A stretch of 64,000 nucleotides of DNA from JAGXKT01 sp964531695 (GTDB lineage Bacteria; Planctomycetota; Phycisphaerae; SM23-33): the NCBI GenBank assembly GCA_964531695.1, contig CAZHEH010000003.1, positions 62,001 through 126,000 of the forward strand, read 5' to 3'. The notes below the pieces were generated by a model. The model did not search any database, was not told where the DNA came from, and saw only the letters and a program-made list of their open reading frames with translations. Below are positions 9,360 to 18,663 of this stretch, one piece after another. Position numbers and translations under genes: made by a program. Numbering within the stretch: position 1 is the stretch's first letter; every line of letters starts with the position of its first letter.

Positions 9360-10834
9360 CGGCGACGCGCACACGAAAGCTCCGGCTCATCAACCCTCGC
9401 AGCGCGCTGTCCACCATCACGATGCCGGAGATCATCCGGAAGATGACCTTCTCGCGGCGGGCGCTGTTCATGCCGCTGAACCTGGCGATCTGTGCGGCCG
9501 TGGCGCCCGACGGCTGGGATGTCGAAATCGTCGACGAGAACGCCACCGACGAGCCGCACGAGCCGTCGGCGGAGGACGTGGACGCGGTCGGCATCGGGGC
9601 GATGACCCCGCAGGCCCGCCGCGCCTACGAGCTGGCCGACGGCTACCGAGCGCTTGGGGTTCCGGTCGTTCTCGGCGGAATCCATGCCTCGGCCCTGCCG
9701 GAGGAGGCGCTGGAGCACGGCACTATCGTGTGCAAGGGCGACGCCGAGGGGACGCTGCCGGGGGCCCTGGCGGACCTGGCCGAGGTTCTGGATGCTCGCG
9801 GCGACGAAGCGGGGCCGGGCCCGCCGGTGCCGAAGCAGCGCGTCTACGACTGGCGCGACCGGCCGGACGCGCCGATCGCCACGCCGCGCAAGGACCTGCT
9901 CGACCCGGCCGACTACCTCGTGTTCAACCCGATCCAGACCACCCGCGGCTGCCCGCACGGCTGCACGTTCTGCACCACCCCGGCCGTGTTCGGAAGGAGG
10001 TTCCGCCAGCGAGAGATCGCCGACATCGTCGAGGAGGTCCGTGCCGCGAAGGAGCGGTTCGATTCGCGCGTATTCATCTTCTCGGACGACAACGTGGCGG
10101 GGAACCATCGCTGGGCCATGGAGCTGTTCGAGGCGCTGCGCCCGCTGGAGATTCGTTGGGCCTCGCAGTGCGACATCCTCATCGCGGGGAACGACCGGCT
10201 GCTCGCGGCAATGCGCGACAGCGGCTGCATCGGGCTGATCCTCGGGCTGGAGAGCCCCAAGGCGGGCACGCTCGCCGAGGCGGGCAAGCGTTACGTCGAC
10301 GCGGCCGAGTACGAGGCCCGAATCCGGCACATCCAAAGCTACGGCATCAGCTTATGGGGCAGCTTCATCTTCGGCTTCGACACGGACGACTGGCGGGATT
10401 GCATGGCGGCCGTGCGCTTCGCCCAGCGGACCCGCCTTTGCATGAGCTGCTACCCGATCCTCACGCCGTACCCCGGCACGGAGGTCTTCGGGCAGTACGA
10501 GAGGGAAGGGCGGCTGCTGACGCGGGATTGGGACAAGTATAACGGCGCGACCGTCGTGTTCGAGCCGCGGCGGATGAGCGTCCATGACCTGCGGCACGCG
10601 CAGATGGCCGCGTTCCACGAGTTCTACACGCCGGCCAGCGCCCTGCGGCGGCTGGGCGTCTGGCCGATCAAGCGGAACAGTTGGCTGGCGAACCTCGCCA
10701 TCCACCGGGGCCTGACCTACTACTACTCGAAGCGCGGGCGCCCGCTGCCTCGGTTCGCGGACTTCCGCGAAACGGACGCGCCCGCCCGCATCGCCCGGAG
10801 CTTGGGCGAGCGGCCGGCGCGGGCTTCGGCGTAG
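9356..10834 (+). CDS. B12-binding-type radical SAM protein
   Basis: The start at ATG 9356 overlaps the upstream lipoprotein stop. The 492-residue protein has an N-terminal cobalamin-binding-like Rossmann region (about residues 8-145; GWDVEIVDENATDE, GIGAMTPQARRAYELAD, VPVVLGGIHAS) and a radical SAM core with the cluster ligands Cys199, Cys203 and Cys206 in TTRGCPHGCTFCTT. The later segment (SYGISLWGSFIFGFDTDDW, then LTPYPGTEVF) is typical of the class B radical SAM enzymes that include methyltransferases and hopanoid or lipid-modifying enzymes. The His residue that often contacts cobalamin is not clearly placed, so B12 use is uncertain. Substrate unknown. Confidence 0.85.
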   Translation: MTATRTRKLRLINPRSALSTITMPEIIRKMTFSRRALFMPLNLAICAAVAPDGWDVEIVDENATDEPHEPSAEDVDAVGIGAMTPQARRAYELADGYRALGVPVVLGGIHASALPEEALEHGTIVCKGDAEGTLPGALADLAEVLDARGDEAGPGPPVPKQRVYDWRDRPDAPIATPRKDLLDPADYLVFNPIQTTRGCPHGCTFCTTPAVFGRRFRQREIADIVEEVRAAKERFDSRVFIFSDDNVAGNHRWAMELFEALRPLEIRWASQCDILIAGNDRLLAAMRDSGCIGLILGLESPKAGTLAEAGKRYVDAAEYEARIRHIQSYGISLWGSFIFGFDTDDWRDCMAAVRFAQRTRLCMSCYPILTPYPGTEVFGQYEREGRLLTRDWDKYNGATVVFEPRRMSVHDLRHAQMAAFHEFYTPASALRRLGVWPIKRNSWLANLAIHRGLTYYYSKRGRPLPRFADFRETDAPARIARSLGERPARASA

Positions 10835-10857
10835 CGATTCCCACAGGAGCATTCGAC

Positions 10858-11256
10858 ATGGACGACAAGGAACAGCCACAGCAGGGGCAGCCGATGGATA
10901 CCCGGTACCTGGCGGTGGTCGGCGTTCTGTTGGTGATGATCATCGCGTCGCTGGCGGCGCTATGGCTGATGGAGCGGCAGCGGCGGGTCGCGGCTCAGCA
11001 GCAGCTTGCCGAGGCCGGCAGCCCGCTTTCGGAACTGATGAAGAAGGTGGACGGGCCGGCTCCGGGGGGCATGCCCCGAGCATGGAGCGAGGCGGCCCTC
11101 GGGGCCGAGGACATCATCCGCAAGACGCCGACGGAAGGGGGGGATGAACTGACGATCACGGCCGCGGCGGGGGAGCGGCTTGGGCTCTCGCCCGGCGACG
11201 TGGTGACGGTCGCCCGGCCGCTTGGGACGCGCCCGGCGGCGCCGGACGACCGATAG
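10858..11256 (+). CDS. Hypothetical single-pass membrane protein
   Basis: This 132-residue protein starts at ATG 10858 with ACAGGAG seven bases upstream. It has a polar Gln-rich N-terminus, one membrane helix at about residues 18-40 (YLAVVGVLLVMIIASLAALW), a short charged segment, and a small C-terminal domain ending in ITAAAGERLGLSPGDVVTVA, which resembles a beta-barrel or AbrB-like edge. The family is not recognised. It lies 23 bases after the radical SAM gene and may be transcribed with it. Confidence 0.6.
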   Translation: MDDKEQPQQGQPMDTRYLAVVGVLLVMIIASLAALWLMERQRRVAAQQQLAEAGSPLSELMKKVDGPAPGGMPRAWSEAALGAEDIIRKTPTEGGDELTITAAAGERLGLSPGDVVTVARPLGTRPAAPDDR

Positions 11257-11346
11257 CCGGGGGCTTGGAATTCCGTTTATGCCCGTTTGGGCGTGTGCTA
11301 TGGTACGCCCAGCATGGCGGCGGGCGTCGACGGAGCGGGCAACGGA

Positions 11347-12117
11347 ATGAAGTACGAGACTATGGAACAGGGGCGGGGCACGCCCCTGCTGATGCTGCAT
11401 GGCATGATGGGCGAGCCGGCCAACTGGTGGCCCATTGGGGCCCACCTTCCGGAGTGCTGCCGGATGATCGCCCTTCGGCTGCCCTTCTTCGAAGACGGCC
11501 GACGGCTTACGGACGTGCCCGCGGTGACCGACTACGCCCAGGGCTACGCGGATCAGGCGGGCCTGGAGCGGTTCGCCGTTTGCGGCAACAGCTTGGGCGG
11601 GCACGTCGGGCTGGACCTCGCCCTGCGGATGCCCCAGCGCGTCTGCGGGCTCGTGCTGAGCGGGTCCAGCGGGCTGTTCGAGCGGACTTTCGGCACGGTC
11701 GTGACGCGTCCGCCTCGGTCGTGGGTGGAGGAGAAGATCCAGGAGATCTTCTACGACGATCGGCACGTGACGGATGAGATGGTGGACCGGGTCATCGAGG
11801 TCATCTCGAATCGCCGCAATGTCCGCACTCTCATTCAGATTGCCAAGTCGGCCAAGCGGGACAACGTGGCCGAGCGGCTGCGGGGTATCACCTGCCCGAC
11901 GCTGCTGATCTGGGGCCGGCAGGACGAAATCACCCCGCCCGGCGTCGCCCAGGAGTTCGACCGGAATCTCGCCGACAGCGAGCTGCACTGGCTGGATGCG
12001 TGCGGACACGCGCCCATGCTCGAGCACCCCAAGGAGTTCGCAGAGGCGCTGGGGTCCTGGTGGCGGCGCAAGGTCCAGCCCTCCGGGTCGCAGGAGACCG
12101 ATGGAGTCGCCCGGTGA
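11347..12117 (+). CDS. Alpha/beta hydrolase
   Basis: This 256-residue alpha/beta-hydrolase fold protein has an oxyanion segment LLMLHGMMGEPANWW, a nucleophile elbow GNSLGG (Ser), an acid in WGRQDEITPP and a terminal His in DACGHAPMLEHP. The spacing and motifs fit meta-cleavage hydrolases and related esterases of primary metabolism. Two starts are possible: ATG 11347, chosen for the purine-rich GGAGCGGGCAACGGA before it, and ATG 11314, nine bases after a TATGGT box at 11299-11304, which would be leaderless. The stop overlaps the GH3 gene start by four bases, so the two are coupled and probably act on related acyl substrates. Confidence 0.85.
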   Translation: MKYETMEQGRGTPLLMLHGMMGEPANWWPIGAHLPECCRMIALRLPFFEDGRRLTDVPAVTDYAQGYADQAGLERFAVCGNSLGGHVGLDLALRMPQRVCGLVLSGSSGLFERTFGTVVTRPPRSWVEEKIQEIFYDDRHVTDEMVDRVIEVISNRRNVRTLIQIAKSAKRDNVAERLRGITCPTLLIWGRQDEITPPGVAQEFDRNLADSELHWLDACGHAPMLEHPKEFAEALGSWWRRKVQPSGSQETDGVAR

Positions 12118-13649
12118 GCGTCGTCGGTGCGCTGCTGGCTCCGTACCTCAGACTCGTCAACCGTCGCCTTCGGCGGGCGGCCGCGGACCCCGCGGGCGCT
12201 CAGCGACGCGTCTTCGAATCCCTCCTCCGGCGCGGCAAGGACACGGTGTTCGGGCGCGAGCATGGCTTCGCCCGCATCCGGACCCCCGCCGAGTTCGCGC
12301 GGGCCGTCCCGATTCGAGATTACGTCGGCCGCCTTGAGATGTTCCAGCGCATCCTGGCCGGTGAGCCGGACGTCTCCTGGCCCGGCCGCGTGCGGTACTT
12401 CGCCCAGACCTCCGGCACCACCGCCGGCGATAAGCGGATTCCCGTGACGGACGAGATGATGCGGGCCAATCGCCGGGCGGCCGTGCGGATCTTCGCCTAC
12501 TACGATCGCCGCGACGGACTGCGCGCGGGTGAGCTCTTCGGCGGCAAGCTGCTGTTTCTCGGCGGCTCGACGGCTCTGGAGCACACCGAGAGCGGCGCCC
12601 TGGTGGGGGATCTGTCGGGCATTGCCACGCAGTCGATCCTCTGGCCGATCAGCCGGCACTACGAGCCGGGCGCGGAGCTTGCCCTCATCGACGACTGGGA
12701 GGAGAAGGTCTCCCGCGTTGCCGAGCGCACGGCCGGGCGCGACGTCCGCTTCATCACCGGCATGCCCAGTTGGGTGAAGGTGCTGTTCGACCGCGTCTGC
12801 TCCCTGCGAGGCGTGGCCCCCTCGGGTGGCATAAGCCGTGTGTGGCCGAACCTGCGCCTGTTCGTGCACGGCGGCGTCAACTTTGCTCCATACCGCGAGG
12901 GCTTCCTGCGGTACTTCGCCGGCGATCACGGGCTGGAGTTCCTGGAGGTCTACCCGGCCAGCGAGGGCTTCGTGGCGATCCAGGCCGAGCGGGACCGGCC
13001 GGGCATGGAGGTGATGACCGACAACGGGTTGTTCTACGAGTTCGTCCCGCTGAGCGAGTGGGGGCGCGAGGACGCCCCCCGGCTGGGCATCGGCGAGGTG
13101 GAGACGGGTATCCCGTATTCGGTCGTTCTGAGCACGTGCGCGGGTCTGTGGGCGTACGATCTGGGCGACGTGGTCCGTTTTACGTCCGTGTGCCCGCCGC
13201 GGGTCGTCTTTGCCGGGCGGAATCGGCAGTTCATCAACGCCTTCGGCGAAAACGTCATCGGCGAGCAGGTCTCGGCGGCGGTGGCGGGGGCGGCCGACCG
13301 GACCGGGGCCCGGGTGGCGGAGTTCACCGCGGGGCCGGTCTACCCCGGGGACGAACGCCGGGCCGGGGCCCACGAGTACGTGATCGAGTTTGAGAAGTCC
13401 CCGGAGCCGGGGCTGGAGGCCTTCGCCGGGGCCGTGGACGACGAGGTGACTCGGCTCAACCACGACTACTCGGTGAAGCGCGGCGGGGACCTGGGCATGA
13501 CCCGCGTGGAGGTCACGGACGTGCCGCGCGGGACCTTCCACGCCTGGATGAAGGCCCACGGAAAGCTCGGCGGGCAGCACAAGGTGCCGGTCTGCTCGAA
13601 CGACCGCGAGATGATCGACGAGTTGCGGAGAATCGCAGAAGACATTTAG
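12114..13649 (+). CDS. GH3-family acyl-adenylate/amide-forming enzyme
   Basis: This 511-residue protein starts at GTG 12114, inside the stop of the upstream hydrolase (GTGA). It belongs to the GH3 branch of the adenylate-forming superfamily. Visible motifs are the P-loop-like QTSGTTAGDKRIPVT, the GGSTALEH region, YPASEGF (the adenine/carboxylate motif) and YDLGDVVRF, followed by a C-terminal lid with KVPVCSNDREMIDEL. In plants GH3 enzymes conjugate hormones to amino acids; the bacterial members are mostly uncharacterised. The substrate here is unknown. The coupling to an alpha/beta hydrolase suggests a make-and-break pair for an amide or ester. Confidence 0.88.
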   Translation: MSVVGALLAPYLRLVNRRLRRAAADPAGAQRRVFESLLRRGKDTVFGREHGFARIRTPAEFARAVPIRDYVGRLEMFQRILAGEPDVSWPGRVRYFAQTSGTTAGDKRIPVTDEMMRANRRAAVRIFAYYDRRDGLRAGELFGGKLLFLGGSTALEHTESGALVGDLSGIATQSILWPISRHYEPGAELALIDDWEEKVSRVAERTAGRDVRFITGMPSWVKVLFDRVCSLRGVAPSGGISRVWPNLRLFVHGGVNFAPYREGFLRYFAGDHGLEFLEVYPASEGFVAIQAERDRPGMEVMTDNGLFYEFVPLSEWGREDAPRLGIGEVETGIPYSVVLSTCAGLWAYDLGDVVRFTSVCPPRVVFAGRNRQFINAFGENVIGEQVSAAVAGAADRTGARVAEFTAGPVYPGDERRAGAHEYVIEFEKSPEPGLEAFAGAVDDEVTRLNHDYSVKRGGDLGMTRVEVTDVPRGTFHAWMKAHGKLGGQHKVPVCSNDREMIDELRRIAEDI

Positions 13650-13668
13650 GACTCTCGGCAGGGCGCAG

Positions 13669-13697
13669 TTGCCCGCGCGACGGGCGGCAGGTATCAT
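13669..13697 (+). promoter_or_regulatory. Predicted promoter of the mreCD-PBP2-rodA operon
   Basis: TTGCCC at 13669-13674 and TATCAT at 13692-13697 are separated by exactly 17 bases and lie 31 bases before the mreC start. The four following genes overlap or nearly abut, so one transcript is likely. Confidence 0.55.
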
Positions 13698-13727
13698 GGC
13701 CGTGCGCGAAGGGCTCAGGCACAGGCC

Positions 13728-14729
13728 ATGCGACGCCGATTCGAACTATCCAAGCAGCAGGTTCTTGCGATTCTTCTGTGTCTCTGCGCGGGCATGGCGG
13801 CGCTGACGACGTTCGTCCCCGATGTCGGGGGCACGCTTCGGGCGGTTGCGAGCACGGCGTTGGCGCCTTTCGGGGACGCGGGGATGTACGTGGCCACCTC
13901 CGTGAAGACGCATGTGGGCGGCGGCGACATGCCCACGCGCGAGGAGCACGAAGAGCTCCGCCGCCGTGCCGCCGAGCTGGAGGCCCGCACGCTCTACTTG
14001 CAGGAGAGGGTCCGGCGGCAGGAGGACCGCATCCGGCAGACGCGCCTGTTCATCGGCCCGGCCCTGTCGCAGCGCGAGCTGGGCGTGTACTACAAGCTTG
14101 TGCCCGCGCGGGTCGTGGTTCGGGAGGCGCTGCCGTACGGCTACGGCGGGGCCCTGAACGTGGGCGGGGCCGGCGGCGCCGTTGCAGGAGCGCCGGTGAC
14201 GACACGCAACCTGCTCATCGACGACCCGAGCGCGCTGCTGCCCGAGAACTGGGGGGTCGTCCGAGGGCGGTCGCTGGTGGGCAGGGTGGCCACGACCTGG
14301 GCCTTCGGCGCTCGGGTGCGGTTCGTCACGGACCCTCAGTGCCAGGTGCCGGCGCTGATTCTCCGCGATCCGTCGAATGACCGGACCATCCGAATCGTGA
14401 AGGAGGGCGAGGCCCTTGAGGCCCGCCTGACCGATGCCAACAATCGTCCGATCAAGGCCATCGCCCGCGGCGACGGCGCCGAGGGCATGGTCATCGGCGA
14501 TGTCCTGGCCGAGCACAGCGTACGGCCGGGCGACGCCGTGGTGACCAGTCGCGACCACTGGGTGCCCGATAACTGCGTTCCCGGCGGCATTCGCGTGGGT
14601 ACGGTCACGGAGGTCGAGCCGCTGGCGGAAGAGCCGGGCTTCGTCCGGGTCCGCGTCCGCCCGGCGGCGGACCTGAGCGCACTGCGACGCGTGTACGTCG
14701 TCCAGCCCATTTGGGCGAGGGAGCGCTGA
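13728..14729 (+). CDS. mreC: Rod shape-determining protein MreC
   Basis: MreC is the periplasmic scaffold linking MreB and MreD to penicillin-binding protein 2. This 333-residue protein has one membrane helix at about residues 10-32, a coiled coil at about 68-108 (REEHEELRRRAAELEARTLY) and the two beta domains (WGVVRGRSLVGRVATTWAFG, later RVRVRPAADLSALRRVYVVQ). A Gly/Ala-rich loop interrupts the first beta domain at about residues 140-160. It is the first gene of the wall-elongation operon, and its stop overlaps the mreD start (TGATG). Confidence 0.92.
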   Translation: MRRRFELSKQQVLAILLCLCAGMAALTTFVPDVGGTLRAVASTALAPFGDAGMYVATSVKTHVGGGDMPTREEHEELRRRAAELEARTLYLQERVRRQEDRIRQTRLFIGPALSQRELGVYYKLVPARVVVREALPYGYGGALNVGGAGGAVAGAPVTTRNLLIDDPSALLPENWGVVRGRSLVGRVATTWAFGARVRFVTDPQCQVPALILRDPSNDRTIRIVKEGEALEARLTDANNRPIKAIARGDGAEGMVIGDVLAEHSVRPGDAVVTSRDHWVPDNCVPGGIRVGTVTEVEPLAEEPGFVRVRVRPAADLSALRRVYVVQPIWARER

Positions 14730-15271
14730 TGCGCTGGGTGGCGTTTATGTTAGTGTCCTATCTGGTGGTCCTGCTGCAGACGACCGTGGTGGGCCTGATC
14801 GAGATCCGTGGCTTCGGCCTGGCGGCCGTGCGACCGGACCTGCCGGCCATCGTGGCCGCCTTCGTCGCGACCCGGGCTCGGAACGGACTCGACGCGATGC
14901 TGGCGGCCCTGGTGCTGGGCATCGGGCTGGATCTGACGCTTGTCGGCGGCAAGGCGGTCGGCCTGATGCCGATAACGTATGTGCTGGGCGCTGCGGCCGT
15001 GTTCCATGTGCGAGAGGCGCTGTATCGCGAGCGGCTCATCACGCAGGCGCTGCTGGCGGCAGTGTTCGCCGGCTTGGCCCATGGCGTCTGGGCGACGCTC
15101 CAGGGCGTTCTGGCCGGTTCGGCTGTTACGTGGGGCGGCTACCGGACGATGATGATTCAGGCGGCGGGCATTGCCGTGTATACGGCCGTGCTGGCGCCGC
15201 TGGTGAACGCGGGGCTGCACCGAACGGAGCGGCTGATTCTGATTCCGGCAACGGGACGGCCCGGCTCCTAG
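14729..15271 (+). CDS. mreD: Rod shape-determining protein MreD
   Basis: This 180-residue, very hydrophobic protein has about five membrane helices. It begins RWVAFMLVSYLVVLLQTTVV and contains RPDLPAIVAAFVATRARNGL, a typical MreD segment. ATG 14729 overlaps the mreC stop by one base. MreD sits between MreC and the elongation synthases in the inner membrane. Its sequence is poorly conserved, so the call rests on topology, this motif and the conserved gene order mreC-mreD-PBP2-rodA. Confidence 0.9.
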   Translation: MRWVAFMLVSYLVVLLQTTVVGLIEIRGFGLAAVRPDLPAIVAAFVATRARNGLDAMLAALVLGIGLDLTLVGGKAVGLMPITYVLGAAAVFHVREALYRERLITQALLAAVFAGLAHGVWATLQGVLAGSAVTWGGYRTMMIQAAGIAVYTAVLAPLVNAGLHRTERLILIPATGRPGS

Positions 15272-15284
15272 AGCGACGGCGAGG

Positions 15285-17312
15285 ATGTACAAGAGGCGGA
15301 TGATCATCCTGATGGTCGTGGTGGGCACGACGCTGTCCGTGGTCGCCGCGCGCCTGTTCCAGCTTCAGATCGTCGGCGGCGAGGATTATCGCCGGGAGGC
15401 GGCCGCGTCGATCCGGTCGGTGCAGTTGCTGCCCACGCGCCGCGGGGAGATCGTCGACCGTCACGGACGCATCCTGGCCCTCGACCGGCCGTGTTTCGTG
15501 CTGCGCCTGGACTACCGCTTCCTTACGCAGGATCCGCGATGGGTTCTGCGGCAGCAGCGTCTGATCGCCCGTCAGGAAGACGTTTCGATGGGCCGGGCGG
15601 AGGAACTCTACGCGGAACGCACGGAGAACACCTGGCGCCTTGCCGCCGAGGTCGGCGGCATGACGCGGGAGGAGCTGGCCGAGAAGGTTGGGCACATTGT
15701 GCGTCGCGTGCGCCGCATCCGGGAGATCGTCGGCATGGAGATCCGCGAGGAGCGGATCAGCCATCCCGTGCTGACCGGCCTGGGCGAGGGAGACGCCGCC
15801 CGCCTGGAAGCTCGCCTCGGGCAGATGGTTGGAGCGGAGGTCGGCACCGGGCACGTTCGGTACTACCCGTACGGGGACTCGGCATGTCATATCCTGGGCG
15901 TCACCGGTGAGGTCACGAGCGACGACCTCGCGGAGCGCGGCAGGCCGACGGCCGACATGACGCTCGATCAGAAGCTCACTGAATATCTGGAAGGTGACTA
16001 CATCGGCCGCAAGGGCGTCGAGCGGTCCTGTGAGGCGGCCCTGCGCGGCAGGCGGGGCTACCGGCGGCTCCGCCGCGTGGTCGGCGGCTATGAGACGGAG
16101 GAGGAGCATCGCGGCGAGCCGGGCGGGCGCGTCACGCTCACGCTGGACATCGCGCTGCAGCGGCGACTGACCGACCTGTTCCGCGTGATGACCTCGGAGC
16201 GGAACCTCGCCACGGGAGACCGCCGCGGCGGCGCGTCGGGAACGGGGGCGATCGCGGTGATCTCGATTCCGGACGGCGAAGTCCTGGCGCTGGTGTCCGT
16301 TCCCACCTACGACCTGAACAAATACCGGGAGCTGCTGCCCGATCTGGTGCGGGACAACGTCGATTACCCGCTCCAGAACCGTGCCGTGACCCGGCGGTAC
16401 CCGATCGGCTCTACGGCCAAGCCGGTCACGGCCGTCGCGGGCCTGTCCAGCCAGGAGGGCCACGGCATAAGCCCGCACACGCAGTTCAACTGCACCGGCC
16501 GGATGCGCTTCGGCCGGACGTTCCTGCACTGCTGGACATACGCTCACGGGATGCCGGGCCACGGGCCTCTGTCGATTCGCGAGGCGATTCAGCGAAGCTG
16601 CAACATCTTCTTCTACAACGTCGGCGCGCGGCTGGGCCTGGAGGAGCTGAGCCGTTGGTTCGTCCGGGCCGGGTTCGCGAGCCCGGCCGTGCCCGCACTG
16701 CCCGAGGCCGTGCGGGGAGACGTGCCGACGCGCGAATGGCTGGATCGCAACATGCCGGGCTACCACGTGGCCCGACCGGTCGACGCCTGCCAGGTCGCGA
16801 TGGGGCAGGGCTTTCTGCGGGCCACGCCGGTGCACGTGGCCAACGCCGCGGCGATGATCGCCCGCGGCGGCGAGTACCGCACGCCGCGCCTCGTGCTGGA
16901 CGGTCCTGAGTTTCCGCGCGAGCGGCGGATGCTGCCGGTCGCCGCGGGGGACATGCAGGCCGTCCGCGACGGCATGCATCGAGCCGTGAATGAGCGGGGC
17001 GGTACCGCGTACAAGGCCTTCAACGTGCTCGCGCCGCGGCTGCACGGCGTGGACGCCTACGGCAAGACCGGCTCGGCCACGGCGGTCCGGCGGGATCTGA
17101 ACCGCGACGGGACCATCGACAGCTACGAGCGCGGACGAGCGGAGATGTCGTGGTTCACGGGCTTCGCGTTGCCCGAGTCGGGCGGCGAACGCGGAGTGGC
17201 CGTGTCCGTCGTGGTGGAATACACGACGGGAGGCGGCTCCCGCAACGCCGCGCCCATCGGGCGCGAGACCATGCGGATCTGTCAGGAGATGGGCTACGTG
17301 GGTGAGCGGTAG
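15285..17312 (+). CDS. mrdA: Penicillin-binding protein 2 (elongation transpeptidase)
   Basis: This 675-residue class B penicillin-binding protein crosslinks lateral peptidoglycan. It has an N-terminal membrane anchor (residues about 6-24), a pedestal domain (QLLPTRRGEIVDRHGRILA) and a transpeptidase domain. The three active-site motifs are present: S376-T-A-K (YPIGSTAKP), S438-C-N and K594-T-G (YGKTGSATA). A Glu/Arg-rich insertion follows RYYPYGDSACHILGVTGEVT. Thirteen bases separate it from mreD, and it overlaps or abuts rodA. Active peptidoglycan transpeptidation is therefore expected in this organism. Confidence 0.95.
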   Translation: MYKRRMIILMVVVGTTLSVVAARLFQLQIVGGEDYRREAAASIRSVQLLPTRRGEIVDRHGRILALDRPCFVLRLDYRFLTQDPRWVLRQQRLIARQEDVSMGRAEELYAERTENTWRLAAEVGGMTREELAEKVGHIVRRVRRIREIVGMEIREERISHPVLTGLGEGDAARLEARLGQMVGAEVGTGHVRYYPYGDSACHILGVTGEVTSDDLAERGRPTADMTLDQKLTEYLEGDYIGRKGVERSCEAALRGRRGYRRLRRVVGGYETEEEHRGEPGGRVTLTLDIALQRRLTDLFRVMTSERNLATGDRRGGASGTGAIAVISIPDGEVLALVSVPTYDLNKYRELLPDLVRDNVDYPLQNRAVTRRYPIGSTAKPVTAVAGLSSQEGHGISPHTQFNCTGRMRFGRTFLHCWTYAHGMPGHGPLSIREAIQRSCNIFFYNVGARLGLEELSRWFVRAGFASPAVPALPEAVRGDVPTREWLDRNMPGYHVARPVDACQVAMGQGFLRATPVHVANAAAMIARGGEYRTPRLVLDGPEFPRERRMLPVAAGDMQAVRDGMHRAVNERGGTAYKAFNVLAPRLHGVDAYGKTGSATAVRRDLNRDGTIDSYERGRAEMSWFTGFALPESGGERGVAVSVVVEYTTGGGSRNAAPIGRETMRICQEMGYVGER

Positions 17313-18663
17313 GGCGATGCTGGACTGGCTGCGTTCACATGCCGGCTGGACGACGATCCCGATCGTGCTGGCGATGCTGGCGCTGATGGCGATCGGCGTT
17401 TCGGCGATCCGCGCCTCGGAACTGGCCGAGGGCGATACGCCGACCTTCGCCGTCCGCCAGGCGGTCTCCTGCGGCGTGGGCCTGGCGGTTTTCGTGCTCG
17501 CCGTGGCCGTTCCATACCAGCGTCTCGGCCGCGCGGCCTACGTGCTGTTCGGCATCACGCTCGGGCTGCTCGTGCTGGTGCTGTTCCTGCCGGCGATCCG
17601 GTACTCGCACCGGTGGATCGCGGTGGGGCCGGTCCGGTTCCAGCCGTCGGAGCTGGCCAAGCTCAGCTTCATCCTGTTGCTGGCGTGGTACCTGCGCTAC
17701 CGCGACAACTACCGGCGACTGACGGGGCTGGCCGTGCCCTTCGCCCTGACTTTCGTGCCGATGGTGCTGATTCTCCGGGAGCCCGACCTCGGGACCGCGC
17801 TGCTGTTCCTGCCCACGCTGTACTTCATGCTCTTCATGGCGGGGGCGCGCTGGCTGCACATGGTGGGCATTGTCGCGGTGGCCACGGCCGTGGTTCTCAT
17901 GCCGATTCCGCACCGGCTGGGCGAGGCCCCCACCGGCCCCGATGCGGACCGCGCCGCGCTGGCGTACGGAAGCTTCGACTGGGGCGGGCAGCGATACGGC
18001 CTGGTGGCGGCGCCGCTGCTGATCATGGAGGGCCACCAGCTCGGTCGCGTGGACGGATGGCTCCGGCAGGGCGACCCCGAGGTCTACATGGATCGCGGGT
18101 TCCAGCTTCACCAGTCCAAGACCGCCCTGGCGTGCGGGCAGCTTCTGGGCCGGGGCGATTGGGCCGAGGCGGACGTGCATCTGGCGTTGCTGCCGGACGA
18201 CCACACGGACTTCATCTTCAGCGTGGTCGGCGGGCAGTGGGGCTTCGTCGGCTGCATCGGGGTGCTGCTGCTCTACGGGGTGATCTTCCTGGTCGGCATC
18301 GAGATTGCCACCGGGACGTACGAGCCGTTCGGGCGCCTGCTGGCCGTCGGCGTGATGGGCCTGTTGCTGGCGCAGATCTTCATCAACGTGGGAATGACGA
18401 TGGGCCTCATGCCCATCACGGGTATGACGCTGCCATTCGTGAGCTACGGCGGCTCTTCCCTCGTCGTCAACTGCGCGGCGCTTGGGCTGCTGGCGAACGT
18501 CGGATTGCGGCGCCCGATTCTGCTGGGGCGGCGGCCCTTCGAGCACGGCGAGAAGCGGCAGCGCGTACTGGCGGTTCGGAAGATGGGCCACGCGGGCTTG
18601 ACGGGGCTTCGCGGGGGGGCTACAGGAACGCCGCGATCTGCGCGTAGTAGCAGGACCAGATGA
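17302..18663 (+). CDS. rodA: Rod shape-determining protein RodA (SEDS glycosyltransferase)
   Basis: RodA polymerises glycan strands during elongation, as the partner of PBP2. This protein of 448-453 residues has about ten membrane helices and SEDS motifs: YSHRWIAVGPVRFQPSELAK, REPDLGTALLFLP, DHTDFIFSVVGGQWGF and LPFVSYGGSSLV. The GTG at 17302 overlaps the PBP2 stop; ATG 17317, four bases after that stop, is an equally good start. The segment between helices 6 and 7 (about residues 210-275) is longer than in E. coli RodA. The last 44 bases overlap the end of a convergent membrane-protein gene, so the Arg/Ser-rich tail may be dispensable. Confidence 0.93.
   Translation: MSGRAMLDWLRSHAGWTTIPIVLAMLALMAIGVSAIRASELAEGDTPTFAVRQAVSCGVGLAVFVLAVAVPYQRLGRAAYVLFGITLGLLVLVLFLPAIRYSHRWIAVGPVRFQPSELAKLSFILLLAWYLRYRDNYRRLTGLAVPFALTFVPMVLILREPDLGTALLFLPTLYFMLFMAGARWLHMVGIVAVATAVVLMPIPHRLGEAPTGPDADRAALAYGSFDWGGQRYGLVAAPLLIMEGHQLGRVDGWLRQGDPEVYMDRGFQLHQSKTALACGQLLGRGDWAEADVHLALLPDDHTDFIFSVVGGQWGFVGCIGVLLLYGVIFLVGIEIATGTYEPFGRLLAVGVMGLLLAQIFINVGMTMGLMPITGMTLPFVSYGGSSLVVNCAALGLLANVGLRRPILLGRRPFEHGEKRQRVLAVRKMGHAGLTGLRGGATGTPRSARSSRTR

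Noticed and set aside
17335..18591. Minus-strand frame of 418 codons opposite rodA
   Set aside because: It has His/Gln/Arg-biased composition without motifs, while the plus strand encodes a complete RodA.
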